Notes: generated by a model not told the origin, from the letters alone. Numbered from the stretch's first letter, positions 50,401-62,511 are shown. The stretch is DNA of 64,000 bases from Gnetum montanum (GCA_015680685.1 MNCI01024020.1:187675-251674), one strand, 5' to 3'. A program made the numbers and translations.

Positions 50401-50750
50401 AGGTTGCACAATGGACCTCATCTAGATGGTAGGAGGATTAGTGGTAGTGAAAACCATTGATGATGGCTGCACTATCCACAACTATGTAGTGAATGACATG
50501 AAAAAGTGGAAGGTGATGGATTACAACACCAGGTGTGTTTGGTGCATAGCTATTATGGGCATGGATCTAAACATGGTCAGGTACATTGGGAACGAAGGTG
50601 GTGGAACATGTCCAAGGAAGAGACAAAGGGTGTAGAGTTTTGCACTATGGTCTTAGGGATCCCTTGTTGAAAATGTTCCCCCAAAAGGTTCTCAAGCTCA
50701 AACTCTACCCCTAATTCATCTTCCTTTGTTGGTTACCCATTGGAGGTAGG
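47500..50750 (-). pseudogene. gag: gag and protease of element C (decayed)
   Basis: On the minus strand the capsid-type block about 50000-49550 parallels element A (YC.LPRGSISSLDELIS...FKYNLKL). A proline-rich linker with FMIRVPP, PFIVRAPS and PFVIRVP lies at 48986-48783. Then VKQLLKQKNTTLSFYDLV (48375-48310), protease with SFNGSCVAIKG and FLVVEKALGLNLILGRSW (about 47960-47840), and IHQQIHLPYKRGE. The first half is heavily broken by stops and frameshifts. Open frames on the plus strand here (for example 49330-49635, 48565-48786) are shadows of this gene. Confidence 0.7.
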
Positions 50751-52397
50751 CTTTTGGTTATACTCGTCAACATCAATGAGGAGGGATAAAATGCTAGTTT
50801 AGATGTCATTAAGTGGTATTTGGTCATAAGGAGTGGGAATATACCCTTTTCTATTGCGATGGATAAGCTCAAATTCCCTCTTGCCTTTTGCCTTCACTCA
50901 TGAGATCAGCATGTTAGCCTAGATCTTAGCATAAATAAAGTTATAGTGCTCTTCATTTATGGCTACAAAACCATGACTTCACTTCCAAATTCTTAGTGAT
51001 TGCCTACATTCCATCACGGTTGGATCTTTGGGGCCATTGAAAAAACATGTTGAAAATTGGTTTTTGGGATTTTTACTATTTTTGGCAAAACACATCATAA
51101 GTAGGTAATGTTACATTTTCACCATTATTATGAAGTAGTGATGATTAATGGTAGGCTTTCAAAAAAATTGAATAAGGTTATGATACTTTGGTTTCATAAA
51201 AGACATATTTGAAGCTAGCCCAATATCAAATACAAGGAAAAGATTTTGAGGGTAATATTTGAAAGCAACATCAAAGGAGATTACTAGATTCATGTTAGGG
51301 ATATGTCTATGAAAGGTATATTATATTCTAATAAAAAATTTAATAAAAATTAAGAGGAAGTCAATAAATCTTAAAAATAAAATTCCAAAGCTTCAAAGAT
51401 GGCATTCATTAAAATATTCAAAGTTGCTACAATAGACTTCAAGAAAATAGTGACCATGTCATAGCATCTAGTTCTAGTTTGAATTATCAACTTCAAATGG
51501 TCTCCAATAACATAAGATTTTAGGATTCAAACCTTGCTCCTACAAAACTAGAAATGTAGTAGTTAGCCATGGGCATCATGGACAGGCTAAAGAATTATCC
51601 CACATAGCATACCCTAACTGATTCCACTTGCAATGGTGGTTGCATCTGGACCATTGAAGTCACAAAATGAGCGTTGCGGTGAGCATGAGATAGTCACACA
51701 AGCATTTCTAGTAGTTTCAAAGCTACCAAGGTACAACAAATTTTTTTTCAAAAATCCTTATCTTTGTGTATTGGGAAGATGGACAACCTATGGTGTGTGG
51801 AGGAAGTAGAGATGACAAAAACACTAACTTTAAGTAGCACCTGCATAGATGTCCATAACAATCAGAAGCATAGCCATGAGACTCCGTTACATAAAGATCT
51901 AGAAGTAGTTGCTAAGGGAGAAGGGATGTAAGACACAAAGGTCACCATGAAATGGTCATGGAAAACCCCACACTTTTGAGATCATGTTTCATAATTCTAT
52001 TTATGAGCATAGCAAGCATAGGGTAGTATATGTGGCTGTGGATTTCAACACACTTGTGGGATTCAACACGTGATTGCAGGGCTGATGGTATGTTCTCAAA
52101 TTTTCTCAATTGTATTATGGTTCTAAGTGGTTTTATTATTTTGATTTGATCTACCTTTTGCCACATAAAATGTCATATAAAAATTTAAATTAAAACCTCT
52201 ATTATGAAAAGAAGCCAATTTTTGCATAACGTCATTGATACTAGGGGATATAATAATTTCATTCCATATAATATATCATCTAAAAGTTATAAGAAAGAGG
52301 TTTAGTGGATATTTGGCAAACATACATTTATTTTCTATAGCATTGAAACTCTACATAAGAAGTTATAACCTCCTATGGAAGTTACAATGTATTTTCC
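50751..52397 (-). other. Leader region of element C before gag
   Basis: A/T-rich, with no recognisable gene. It continues beyond the nested element D at 59414-61255. A small minus-strand open frame (52166-51942) has no recognisable family. Confidence 0.4.
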
Positions 52398-52402
52398 TTT
52401 GA
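52398..52402 (+). repeat. Target-site duplication of element D (left)
   Basis: TTTGA, against CTTGA at 59409-59413; four of five match. Confidence 0.6.
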
Positions 52403-53207
52403 TGATGGGACATGATATCATGTGGGCCATGATATCACGTTGAAAGCTGCGATGTCGCGTATGCAATATCACAGCCCATCGCTAGTTCTATAAATAAGAG
52501 GCGGCTCTCCCTTGTTTCTCCATCTAGATCTAGAACTTAGCCAAACTCTTACCATTTTTCCATTCTAGAGTTAGAATAATTTCCATGTGCCCATAGTAGG
52601 AGTCTCAAAGTGAATGGATCTTTATTTGAGCAATTTTGTACCTGAGCACACAATTATGTACAGAAATAGAAATGAACTTTCTGATAAACCTTGTAGTGCA
52701 TGGACTAAGTTAATTAGGATTTAATTACTATTAAATGCTTAAATGCTGTCTTAGGAACTTAATCTCTCTCAACCGTCAACTCTCATAGTTAAGTGCATTT
52801 AGTACAATCGCTTCGAGCACATGCGTTACGATTGGTAATCCCAGTAACGAATAGTGTTTGGTAATCCCAGTAGCGTTGCATTAGTTCAGGGTGTGAATGG
52901 CAAGTGGGAATGGATACTAATGCTAGGATAATTAAAGATTAGTTAGCAAAGGTTAGTTAATTAGTCTCTTCACCCTTTTCCCTCTTAGCATAGGTGATAA
53001 AAACATAAAAGATATAAAAATCATGTACCTCAAGTTCACTTAGCCATACAACCGTGACAAATACAAGTGAGCTTGAGAAGATAGTGACTGATCAACCTTA
53101 AGTGTTCCATAAGTTGCGTAAGCACTTAGTCCTTGGAGTTAGACCGGATAGTGCATGAAATGCTCGTATTCGTATGGTTGAGTGTAGGGGTACCTCGCCA
53201 CTCATCA
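52403..53207 (+). repeat. 5' LTR of element D
   Basis: It starts TGATGGGACATG and ends CTCATCA. Its U3 tip holds the palindrome ACATGATATCATGT (52410-52423) and a decayed CGCGATATCGCG-type block to about 52475; TATA box at 52489-52496. It is 14 bp shorter than the 3' LTR, and the missing bases lie in the second palindrome. Confidence 0.9.
52489..52496 (+). promoter_or_regulatory. TATA box of element D 5' LTR
   Basis: TATAAATA in the context AGTTCTATAAATAAGAGG, the same in both LTRs, just after the palindrome block. Confidence 0.7.
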
Positions 53208-53208
53208 T

Positions 53209-53226
53209 TGGCACCGTTGCCGGGGA
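53209..53226 (+). other. Primer-binding site of element D (tRNA-Asp type)
   Basis: TGGCACCGTTGCCGGGGA, one base after the LTR. It differs from the common Athila TGGCGCCGTTGCCGGGGA by a single CpG decay. Confidence 0.9.
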
Positions 53227-53354
53227 CTAAGTTGTTTGTGTGCTAAGTGGAACATAGGATATCATTCACATCGCTGGGAGCTAGAACGAACCCTTAGGGT
53301 TAATCAGAAGAAAGAAAACTAAACAACAATAATTAGCACATCGACAAGATAACA

Positions 53355-56300
53355 ATGTCTTCTTCTTCTCATAAAAGCACTTCACCACCTAGGGATCACA
53401 CAAGAGACAGTTGGTGGCACAACATGCATAACCAAGAATTGCCAGTTCCTCAACAATATCGGGTAGTGTATACTCATCACGATGAGTATATACATGATTT
53501 TACTTTTATCCTCCATCAAGATGAACAATTTCATTGGCGAGACTTGCAAGGTAACATAGTGTTACCCTCAGATCGTGCAATCCCCAACATGCTCCTTTGT
53601 GCTCTTGCACAAATAGGCATGACACAACTATACACTAAATATGTTACATGTGATTACGATACAAGGGATTAACATCCCACAACAGCATAATGTTTAAGGG
53701 ACTTGCAGCAAGAGAGCTACCATACATCATTGAAGGATAAAGGGGTTCTACACATCCTAAGAGAAATTGGAGATGGTGAACTAGTTATAACAGGTTCTCC
53801 ATCAAATGATGTTCCTCCTCCTAATGATGGTGAGGAGGTGGGGTATCATAACCTACACTTCATGATTCATAATCCTAGTTCTGATCCCCATGAACACCAA
53901 GTGTTCAATGAGGGAACACAAACCCATGATAAGGATGGGCATTTAGATTGTCATCACGATTGGGGCTGTAACCACCGAAGAGAAGGTAAGAAACATCATT
54001 ATGGCGATGGTTCTCCTTCTTCTTCACCTTCATCACATCAGTCACCCTCTCCTTCCACATCAGGGCATAGTCACAAGGAATACAACCATGAGGATAAAGG
54101 TAAGCATAATGAGAACCCTTGACGAGAGAGTCGAGAGTGAGGATGAGGGTATTCTAGAAAGTCAAGGCATGGAAGAAGGGAAAGTAGGGAACAACATAGA
54201 CATCATAGATGCCATGAAAGAAATGACAATGAAGAACCCCTACTTGCAACCCAAAGTATGTTAGACATTATGGAGGCTGTGAGAATACCTACAAGGCACC
54301 AGAAAGATAGCTGAATCAAGAGACTAGACATGAATAATATCTCATGGTTTGAGGGGGGATACAATGCTAATCCACAAAATTAGTTATAGGCATTCCATGA
54401 TGCTTGTGCCTTGCAGAATATTGAAAATGAGTGGCAAAAGTTAAAGTTATTTCCTGGGATACTCATAAAAGAAGCGAAAAGTTGGTACCGGTCCTTGGAA
54501 CCAGAATCCATTCGAAGGTGGAGTACGATGCTAGAATTGTTTAACAATAAATATCAAATGTACTCCCAAGTGTCCAACTTGCGTAAGCAAATCCAAGGAT
54601 GGAAGCAGGGTAATCATGAACCCTTGGATGCTGCCATGGACCGATATTATGCACTGTTACATCGTTGCCCAGGCCATGGTTATGCACAACGGGATCAACT
54701 TCGCCATCTTGTAGATGGGCTAAGACACGAAACTAGGAGAACCCTTGGAACATATTCCCAAGGGAGATTATTTGAGCTTAGGTCCCATGAAGTTCATAGA
54801 TTTTTGGAGTAAGTAGCTAAGGAAGAAAGAGAGCTACACAAGAGAGAAAGCATGGAAGAGTATAACCGTGATCCTTTCCTCTGAAAGAGGGGAGTAGGAT
54901 TCTGTGAGGAAGAGGATGAGTCACCACTCAAAGAGTTGGTGAATAGAAAAACCTTGCCATTTCAAAAGGTAACAATCGAAGTGTCGGCTAAGGTAGATAA
55001 GATGTGAGACTCTTTAGATAGAAGATTTGAAATCATTTTAAAAATCGTAGAGGAGTCTAAGGAGCGAAGTAGTGACCATGATAAGAAAAAGAGGAGAGAT
55101 TCAGACTATGCATATAACAAGGGTAAGGGAAAAATGACTATGACCGATGATTCTATGGACTCTGATATAGACAATGCTAGTGGATGTGAGATTTGCCAGT
55201 ATGACCATCCTAAGGGATGTTGCTCAATAATCTCACATCTGCAAGAGTCCGGGGTGTATGCACTCAACCTAAGACTTAACAAACGACAAGCACCCCAAAG
55301 GTTACCTTATCCCTAAGGTAACCCAAGGTAGTTCCACCAATCCTTAACATATTATCCAAGTGGAACTCTGCCACAACCTATCGAAAAACACCAGCAGTGG
55401 CAGTACCCACAGTCATGGGGGATGCCACCACCTAGGCAACAATACCCTTACTGGCAACCAGAATCATATGGCTATTACATGCAACAGCTAGTTTCTCCAA
55501 GTGACTCTATGGGTTACATAACCTCACAATGTCACTACCAAGTTCAGGGGTATTTTAGGACTCCCTCTCTTGGAAGAGACACCCTACATGCATACCATCC
55601 TCCAAATCCATCCACATCTCTTATGCCGATAGTTCCACTACCACCTGCTCCAACGATGCAAGGGAAACTCCCCACTCAACTATAGTAACGTAATGCTATG
55701 AGAGCTGTAAACCTTCAACCCACTACTGGTTCTAACAATCGTACAAAGAGGAGACCTTTCTTTAGAACCAACAGTCCAAACAAGCTCTCACAACCACAAG
55801 CGGTTGAGTCTATGATCACTCCTCCATCAAGTAAGGCTTTGGAGCTCCCTTCAAACCAGAAACAGAGCTCAACGCACATGGTTATGTTAATACATACCGT
55901 CACTAATTGGATAAAGGTGGGCCACCTTCCCAGGAAATTCTCTAACCTTGGAAGTCCCCTAATCTACCTCCAAGTTGCTGGGAATGAACCTCCTAAAGCT
56001 CTTCTAGACTCAGGTCCTGGAGTCAACTTAATATCACAAGAAATGTATAAAGCCTAGAGCCTACCTCCACTAAAGAAGAGCAATATTCAATTAGAGCTGG
56101 CTAACTAGTCCATCACCTTTCCTTTGGGATTGGTGAAGGAAATTTTTACCATTGTGTGTGGTTGGTCATACCCAACTAATTTCTTGGTGATAGAAGTCAA
56201 CAATAACAAAGGGGACTTCCCAATTATAATGGGGAGGGCATGGATAAGTACCATAAATGCATGCCTAGGAATCCACAATCTTTCCTTGGAAATATCTAAG

Positions 56301-56714
56301 GAAAAAACTTATGGGAAGATTGAGAAGAAGAAAGTTCCATACATCACATACAGTGATATAGAGGGTGATGACGTACAGGAAGGCTCAGCATTTCCTGTAT
56401 GCAACAGGTGTGTCCAAGAGACCAACATACAAAAGTGCTTGTATGTAGCAACCACACAACAAGAGAACACCCAGTGGTTGATAGCTAATAAAGAGATCAA
56501 ATTACCAACATGCATGGAACTAACTGGGGGAACAACTTGCACTCACATCAAAAGCATAGATACATTGGAGCATGAGCATCGTCAACTTCCAACCCTTAAT
56601 CTGAAAACATCAATTGGGAGAAGTTGGACACTTCTAAAAAATTCAAAAAAATGCTCGTTATTTCAGATATATCCCTTTCAATTTAGTCATGGGGGAGATG
56701 GCCACCTATGCTAA
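53355..56714 (+). pseudogene. gag: gag-protease polyprotein of Athila element D
   Basis: A single frame runs about 1,120 codons with no frameshift and roughly fifteen to twenty in-frame stops, many at positions explained by C-to-T or G-to-A decay. The N-terminus is MSSSSHKSTSPP, then a histidine- and serine-rich region with an arginine-rich stretch (about 54140-54220). Gag core at 54411-54812: AKSWYRSLEPESIRRW, FNNKY and RCPGHGY (related to the usual CPHHGY of Athila gag). Zinc-knuckle-like CEICQYDHPKGCC at about 55183, one residue short of the usual spacing, then a proline/tyrosine/glutamine-rich linker. Protease with LLDSGPGVNLI at about 56000 and IIMGRAW at about 56226. The C-terminal 140 residues have no known domain and the frame stops at 56712 before any RT motif. 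Confidence 0.82.
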
Positions 56715-56821
56715 TCATTTGAGGCTCTCAGTTTCTTTTTAAGTTTTTGTTTTACACATTTTTGTTTTACAAAATTCTTTAACTTTTTTTTTTTGCAACA
56801 TTGTTCATACTTTTTTTTATT

Positions 56822-56844
56822 TGTGTGTGTGTGTGTGTGTGTGT
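56822..56844. repeat. (TG)n microsatellite
   Basis: About eleven TG dinucleotides. Confidence 0.95.
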
Positions 56845-58375
56845 ATGTTTATTCATTTTGTTAAGTTTTTCACCTCATAAGTGCTCCTAATGATGGTATG
56901 AACTGTATTCTACTGGTTGCTAATGTTTGGTTTTTACCTTTAAGTGATGATGTTGATACTAAGGTATGGTTCTTTTGATGTAGCAGGCAATGAGTTCACA
57001 TCATCCATGCATCCATAAATTTCTATGGTCTCTCTTGGCTTGGAACTGTACAGTCCCTTTCTTCAAAATAATAAGAACTATAAACGAATTGGTGACTGAG
57101 CATTTCTCAAACTAAGGAAGGACTCAAGGATTGCAAAGGGTGTGGCTTCAAGGGAACTTGATGCATTTGTGTTGGCCATTCTCTTGGGTGCTTGGATGTT
57201 TTCTTCTTAAGTTTTTTATTACCATTCCGATGTTACTCCAATATTGAGAAGCTGAGCCAATAAAAATAAAAATAATAAGTCTTTGCATGGTGTGGTTCTC
57301 ATGTAGAAAAAAAATAGTGGGAATTCAAAGCACACCCCTTAGAAAAAATAATCACTTGGGCTACAAGCACTAGTTATGGAACTAAATAAACATGTTCCCT
57401 TTAACTAAGGCCCTTCTCACTTCCCAATTTCTCATCTTTTGTTTCATCGGAATGGTGGTGACTCTTGGGTGAAGGCATTCTTGTTACTTCAGGGGGATGG
57501 ATCAACCGAATGTATTAATGCGAAGTCACTAGATGTGGATGGTTTGAGGCTAGATTTGGAATGAGATCTACCAAGTCACATTAATCATTAAATACACAAG
57601 GGGCTATACACCACCTTGTTCTAGAGACTCCATTCCATTCTCTTCTTTCAATCGTTCTTCCTTCATTGTTTACCTCATTGCTGGTTGTATCAATAGTGTA
57701 TATTTTGGTTAACACATTGTTTTCTTTTTGGTAATTCTTGTGGTTAAGAATTTAACTCTTGCTTCTGAATGACATTTCTAGAGCCTATGGACTCTTTGAA
57801 TGTGGGATTATCAGGGCATTAAAGGCATGAGACTGCTTTGGGGAGGACCCACTAGCATTCCTATTTGGTGCATTAGTTAATTTCTTTCCCTTAAACATTT
57901 TTGCAATCAATTTCTATTTTGTTCATTTCCATCTCTGACATCTACTTCATCGGTGTTACAGTTGTCTCTTTTTCTCCATCTTTCTTATTCCTTATCTTTT
58001 TTCATTCTCTTGCTACCAAAGGTTCGTGATTAGTCATGGGGGTCTTGGCCCAATTTTTTTGATTTTTCTCCTAACCCCTACGCTTTGGGTAGTCACCATT
58101 ATTATATCTCCAGAATCCACATCAACCATATCACAGCTTAGCCAATGGACCTTACGCTGAGGCAAGGTATCAACTACATTATGATCCATTTACCCTTGCT
58201 AATAGGTGACTGTGTTGTGTGTGCAGATGGCAATCACAAAACAATGAATTGGATCTGGAGGAAACACTTGGAATGGATCAGTGCTGAAGTAGCTATGAAA
58301 GGAAGGAGATTGATGGCATGCTTATGGATAGACAACGAAAGGTGAAATCTTGGCATTGGCAGCAACAAACTTCTT

Positions 58376-58395
58376 TCTCTCTCTCTCTCTCTCTC
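58376..58395. repeat. (CT)n microsatellite
   Basis: About ten uninterrupted TC/CT dinucleotides. Confidence 0.95.
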
Positions 58396-58576
58396 AACTA
58401 CCAAATAAGGCTGGATGTCAAATGTACATAGTGTTCACTCTTGTTGTCATGAACACTAGTTTTTTCATGTTTTGGAATGATGATCCATTCACATGTCATC
58501 CCATTAGTTCCATTCAAGTCAATGATCCCATACCTTCACAATATTTTGTAAGGAACTCAAGGAAGAGTTTTCATTC

Positions 58577-58589
58577 AGTCATGGGGGTA
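58577..58589 (+). other. Polypurine-type motif of element D
   Basis: AGTCATGGGGG ends two bases before the 3' LTR. The G run is the probable plus-strand primer; the same 11-mer occurs twice upstream. Confidence 0.65.
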
Positions 58590-58596
58590 TGATGGG

Positions 58597-58638
58597 ATGC
58601 AATATTGCATGGGCCATGATATCGCGTACGCGATATCA
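58597..58638. repeat. Paired palindromes at the U3 tip of D
   Basis: A 14-bp palindrome (58597-58610) and a 22-bp palindrome (58617-58638) six bases apart. The second keeps CGCG intact; the first has lost all its CpGs. Confidence 0.85.
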
Positions 58639-58689
58639 AGTTGGAAGCTGCAATGTCGCATACGCAATATCGCAGCCCATTGCTAGTTC

Positions 58690-58697
58690 TATAAATA
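58690..58697 (+). promoter_or_regulatory. TATA box of element D 3' LTR
   Basis: TATAAATA in the same context as in the 5' LTR. Confidence 0.7.
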
Positions 58698-59408
58698 AGA
58701 GGTAGCTCTCCCTTGTTTCTCCATCTAGATCTAGACCTTAGCCAAACTCTTGCCATTTTTCCATTCCAGAGTTAGAATAATTTCCATGTGCTCATAGTAG
58801 GTGTCTCAAAGTGAACGGATCTTTATTTGAGCAATTTTGTACCTGAGCACAAAATTGTGTACGGAAATAAAAATGAACTTTCTGATAAACCTTGTAGTGC
58901 ATGGACTAAGCTAATTAGGATTTAATTATTGTTAAATGTTTAAATACTTTCTTAGGAACTTAATCTCTCTCAGCCCTCAACTCTCATAGTTAAGTGCATT
59001 TAGTACGATCGCTTCGAGCACATGCGTTACGGTTGGTAATCCCAGTAACGAATAGTGTTTGGTAATCCCAATAGTGTTGCATTAATTCAAGGTGTGAATA
59101 GAAAGTGGGAACGGATACTGATGCTAGGATAATTAAAGCTTAGTTAGAAAAGGTTAGTTAATTAGTCTCTTCATCCTTTTCCCTCTTAGCATAGGCGAGA
59201 AAAACATAAAAGATATAAAAATCATGTACCTCAAGTTCACTTAGCCATACAACTGTGACAAATACAAGTGATCTTGGGAAGACAACGATTGATCAACCTT
59301 AACTGTTCCATAAGGTGTGTAAGCACTTAGTCCTTGGAGTTTGACTGGATCATGTGTGAAATGCTCGTATTCGTATGGTTGAGTGTAGGGGTACCTCACC
59401 ACTCATCA

Positions 59409-59413
59409 CTTGA
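59409..59413 (+). repeat. Target-site duplication of element D (right)
   Basis: CTTGA, near-match to TTTGA at 52398-52402. Confidence 0.6.
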
Positions 59414-61255
59414 TATTTGTGAAGTTGTGATTAACAAGAGGACACTTGCCAAAAATGGCATATATTTTTCTAATTTTTGTAACTTCCAATGGTAATCTCC
59501 ATAATATTTGTTACCAAGGAGACACTTGACAACTATAGCTTAAATTTCTAATAAATTCATATGGAAGTTATAACTTCTAGGATGGTTATGAATTAATACC
59601 CATATATGTTTGTAATACCCTTAACTTCTCATGATTATTGTAACTATCCTAAGCTCATTATAAAAGGACCTTCAAAGTTAGAATTTAAAGAAAGGATTTT
59701 GGGAGAAAAGACAATTGAAGATTTTTTGTAAGATGGCCTGCTAAAAACATCAATTTTGCTACTTTGTTTTAATCATGTGGGTGAATTTCTTCCCATTTTG
59801 TTTTAGTTACTTGGCTAATGGTTTAGATAGCATTGTGCTTGGCATTTAATTTTGGGATTTTCTCTAGGCTACTTTTATAGCTTTATTTTTGTGCAATATT
59901 AGACTTCTATTAAGATTAGCGATAAAGGATATTATGTTGTTAAAAAGCCTCAAGAGTAATTTAATTATAATGTCTTAACAAAATTGCCTATTTTAAGTAT
60001 AGAGGATCTAGGAAAATCTTTGGTATTTTAAGACGACTAATATAGTTTCATTATTTTAAAGTGTATTGCCTTGGTATTTTCAATCCTACAATTGTCAAAT
60101 TTTTGAAGGTTTTGTTGAATACAATATTTGAAAATTATTTACTAGCCAAAATAGAGACTCATACCTTGTTATTTATGCAACATTTTTAGTGGTATACTAA
60201 AATTATCTTTATGAAATTTCTTGTTGAGCTTAGAGGGTCTAAAAAATTCATAGTTAGATTAAATTTGAATAGCTTTATTATGAAGTATTTTCTCATGTCA
60301 ATTTATTTTTCTAAAACATTTGATATTTTATGCAAATCTACTTTCTTTTCTTTCTCTTTTTAGGTCCATTAAATCTCTCTCTATTTCTAGTTTTTGTATG
60401 AAATTTTCTCTCTAGGGGAAATTAGGAATAGATTGGTATAATTTTGCTCAAATATTTTAGCAAAATTTTACCTATTACAAGTAACGTATTATAGGGACCA
60501 TATAGACTAAGTGATTGGACACAATAGGAATCTTTAATAACTCATAGTATTTGACAAAGCTAGCTAAATTTATTTTATGATAGCTAGTTATAGTTTCATA
60601 TACAAACCCCACCATTTCAACATTCACAACAATAAACACACACTCATGCTTAGTTTGTTTTATAACCATTGAGTTTATTTGGAAGTATTTAGGCCTGGGT
60701 GTTGCTAGAGACTAGAAGGCACATAAACTCTATTTGAGAAACACCTTCAATCCCATGATCCCCAAGGTCATGAGACTTAGAGGCCCCCAACATTGGTAGT
60801 CCCAAACAATCACCAATAGTAGGGAAATCTACTAACATAGTAGACCAAAAATAGAAAGGTAATAGAATATGGTTACTAAATGGTTAAAATGGAAAAATAA
60901 AAAGAGGTTTACCTACTAGATAGAAAATGGGAATCACAATAGGAACTACACTAAATAGAAATATTGAAAATGAAATGCTGAAAAACAAAATGCCATAAAA
61001 TGCAATCCTAAAAAATTGAATGCCAAAAAATGGAATGCCAAAAGATAGAGTGCCACTAAATAGACTATGTCAAATGAGGTCTTGCTAAATGGAATGTTGC
61101 TAAACAGACTACACTAAATGGGCTGGGTGTTGTAGTAGACAAAAAATATATAGAAAAATCCAACTCTAGTTCTAATAGGCAATGCTAGTTTTGCAAGTAT
61201 ACTAGAAGGATAGAAATAGCTAGAATGGATTTAAGGCCAAGCATTTTGATGGAGA
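59414..61255 (-). other. 5' leader of element C
   Basis: A/T-rich. At about 60960-61110 short repeats on AATGCCAAAAAATGGAATGCC occur (in element sense GGCATTCCATTTTTTGGCATT), recalling the GCCATTTTTTGCA phrases of the element A leader. A small minus-strand open frame (60669-60475) shows no recognisable family. Confidence 0.45.
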
Positions 61256-61272
61256 CCATTCTTCTAGTGTCA
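61256..61272 (-). other. Primer-binding site of element C (decayed)
   Basis: Minus strand TGACACTAGAAGAATGG, preceded by GCTTTT after the LTR end. In element A the spacing and motif are GTTTT then TGGTGCTAGAAGAAGGG. Confidence 0.65.
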
Positions 61273-61278
61273 AAAAGC

Positions 61279-62511
61279 TATTGGAGCTAGAAATCTTGGT
61301 TGCTGGAATGGGAAAATTAAAAGATCCAAACACCAAGATAGTCTTAAGCATGAATCCTAAGGACCTTTAGAAAATGGGATTTAGGGTGTCTAGAATGGTC
61401 TTGCCAATTACCCAGGGACTTAGAAAATGTAAAATGGAAAAGGCTATGAAAATGTAGAAGAATTCATAGACAAAATCAAAAACAAAATATAGATGAACTT
61501 GGTTGAATAAAAATGGAAACAGAATTACAGTTATAGAAATAAGTATAAAATGAAATGGAAACCAAAAATTTGCATAGCATGAATGACCAAATTTATATAA
61601 AAAATTATAAAATAATTGGATTCATGATATACAAGTATGTGCCTAGGGGCACAAGAAGTTTCTTTCTGAAGCGTGAATTCCATTTGATAAGGTTGCCTCC
61701 ATGATCCAATTTCTTCCCAACTCTAGTTTCTTGCAACTCTCTATCAGTTTAGACTAGATTTGCAAAGAGGAAATGGATATGGATTTATAATTTTAGTGCA
61801 ATGGTAGTTACATGAACGTGGCTACACCCATTTTAGTGCCATTTTCTACTACTACAAGTGTAGTTGGGTTACAACCCACAAGGGTTGTAATGGGCTTTGG
61901 GTGATGGAAAAATGGAAAATACTATCAACATAGCTACTTTTCTACTACTAGTGTAGTTTCCATTTGTGATAAATTCAAAATTAACTACATCCACAAACCC
62001 CATCTTTTTACTATAAATAGTAAACAAGCTTTTGTGATGATGTTGAAGGTACTAGAAAATGAGGTAGGGGTTGAAAACTACAAAAATGGTATGATCCATT
62101 GGAAACTGTTGTATTTTGTGGTGAATTTTGTCTACTCTAGTCATTGTTAACTTGGAATGACTATGCTAGATGTTACTGGAAAATTGGAAATTCCAACAAT
62201 CCCACCATTGCACTTTTGCTAGGTCCTGGTGATGACTATGCTGCTTGTAGCTATTGTGACTACTAAAAGTGTAGTTCTAGTGACTACTAAAAATGGATCT
62301 AGTGTAGTTAGCACTATACCCCTACAAAAACCCATGAAAATGCCATTTTTTACTATTCCAAAGGCATTTTTGACCTTCCTAAGCTTAGAGGTCCCAAAAA
62401 GCTAAAGTATGCAAGATTGTAGCTCTTGGTCTACATATCCTACATTTATAATACGTCCTTGCCCCATGTTGGAAAATGAAGGTTGCAACATGAAATTTTA
62501 GTGATGTTTCA
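61279..62511 (-). repeat. 5' LTR of element C
   Basis: Minus strand starts TGAAACATCACT and ends CTCCAATA. It is parallel to 31280-32802 over both ends, for example the block around CACCAAGA..GTCTTAAG and the conserved TATTTATAGTAAA. It is shorter by about 290 bp. Confidence 0.78.

Larger units (their letters stand above)
56715..58576 (+). other. Long untranslated region of element D
   Basis: No RT or integrase similarity in any frame. It holds two microsatellites (56822-56844, 58376-58395) and two extra copies of AGTCATGGGGG (56685-56695 at the end of gag-protease, and 58032-58042). Small open frames at 58145-58345 and 58350-58592 have no recognisable family. Confidence 0.55.
52403..59408 (+). 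mobile_element. Athila-type element D, gag-protease only
   Basis: A 7,006-bp element: 5' LTR 805 bp, tRNA-Asp-type primer site, one long gag-protease frame (53355-56714), a 1.9-kb untranslated region, polypurine motif, 3' LTR 819 bp. No RT, RNase H, integrase or envelope-like coding is present, although LTRs, primer site and polypurine tract are. It is inserted in the leader of element C in the opposite orientation. The LTRs remain very similar, so it is younger than its host. Confidence 0.88.
58590..59408 (+). repeat. 3' LTR of element D
   Basis: It starts TGATGGGATGC and ends CTCATCA. It contains palindrome ATGCAATATTGCAT (58597-58610) and the perfect palindrome around GATATCGCGTACGCGATATC (58618-58637, extended one base each side). 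TATA box at 58690-58697. Followed by CTTGA. Confidence 0.9.
31280..62511 (-). mobile_element. Tat-lineage element C, about 24 kb plus a 7-kb nested insertion
   Basis: Minus-strand order: 5' LTR (62511-61279), primer site, leader, nested element D, leader continued, gag and protease (about 50750-47500), a 10-kb interval with an antisense gene (plus strand 41574-46850) and a palindrome array (41100-37860), pol with RT through integrase (37330-33960), 3' untranslated region, polypurine tract, 3' LTR (32802-31280). The two LTRs match over most of their length and the flanks are near-identical 5-mers. Removing D leaves about 24.2 kb, in the range of giant Ogre-type Tat elements. All reading frames are decayed. 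Confidence 0.82.
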
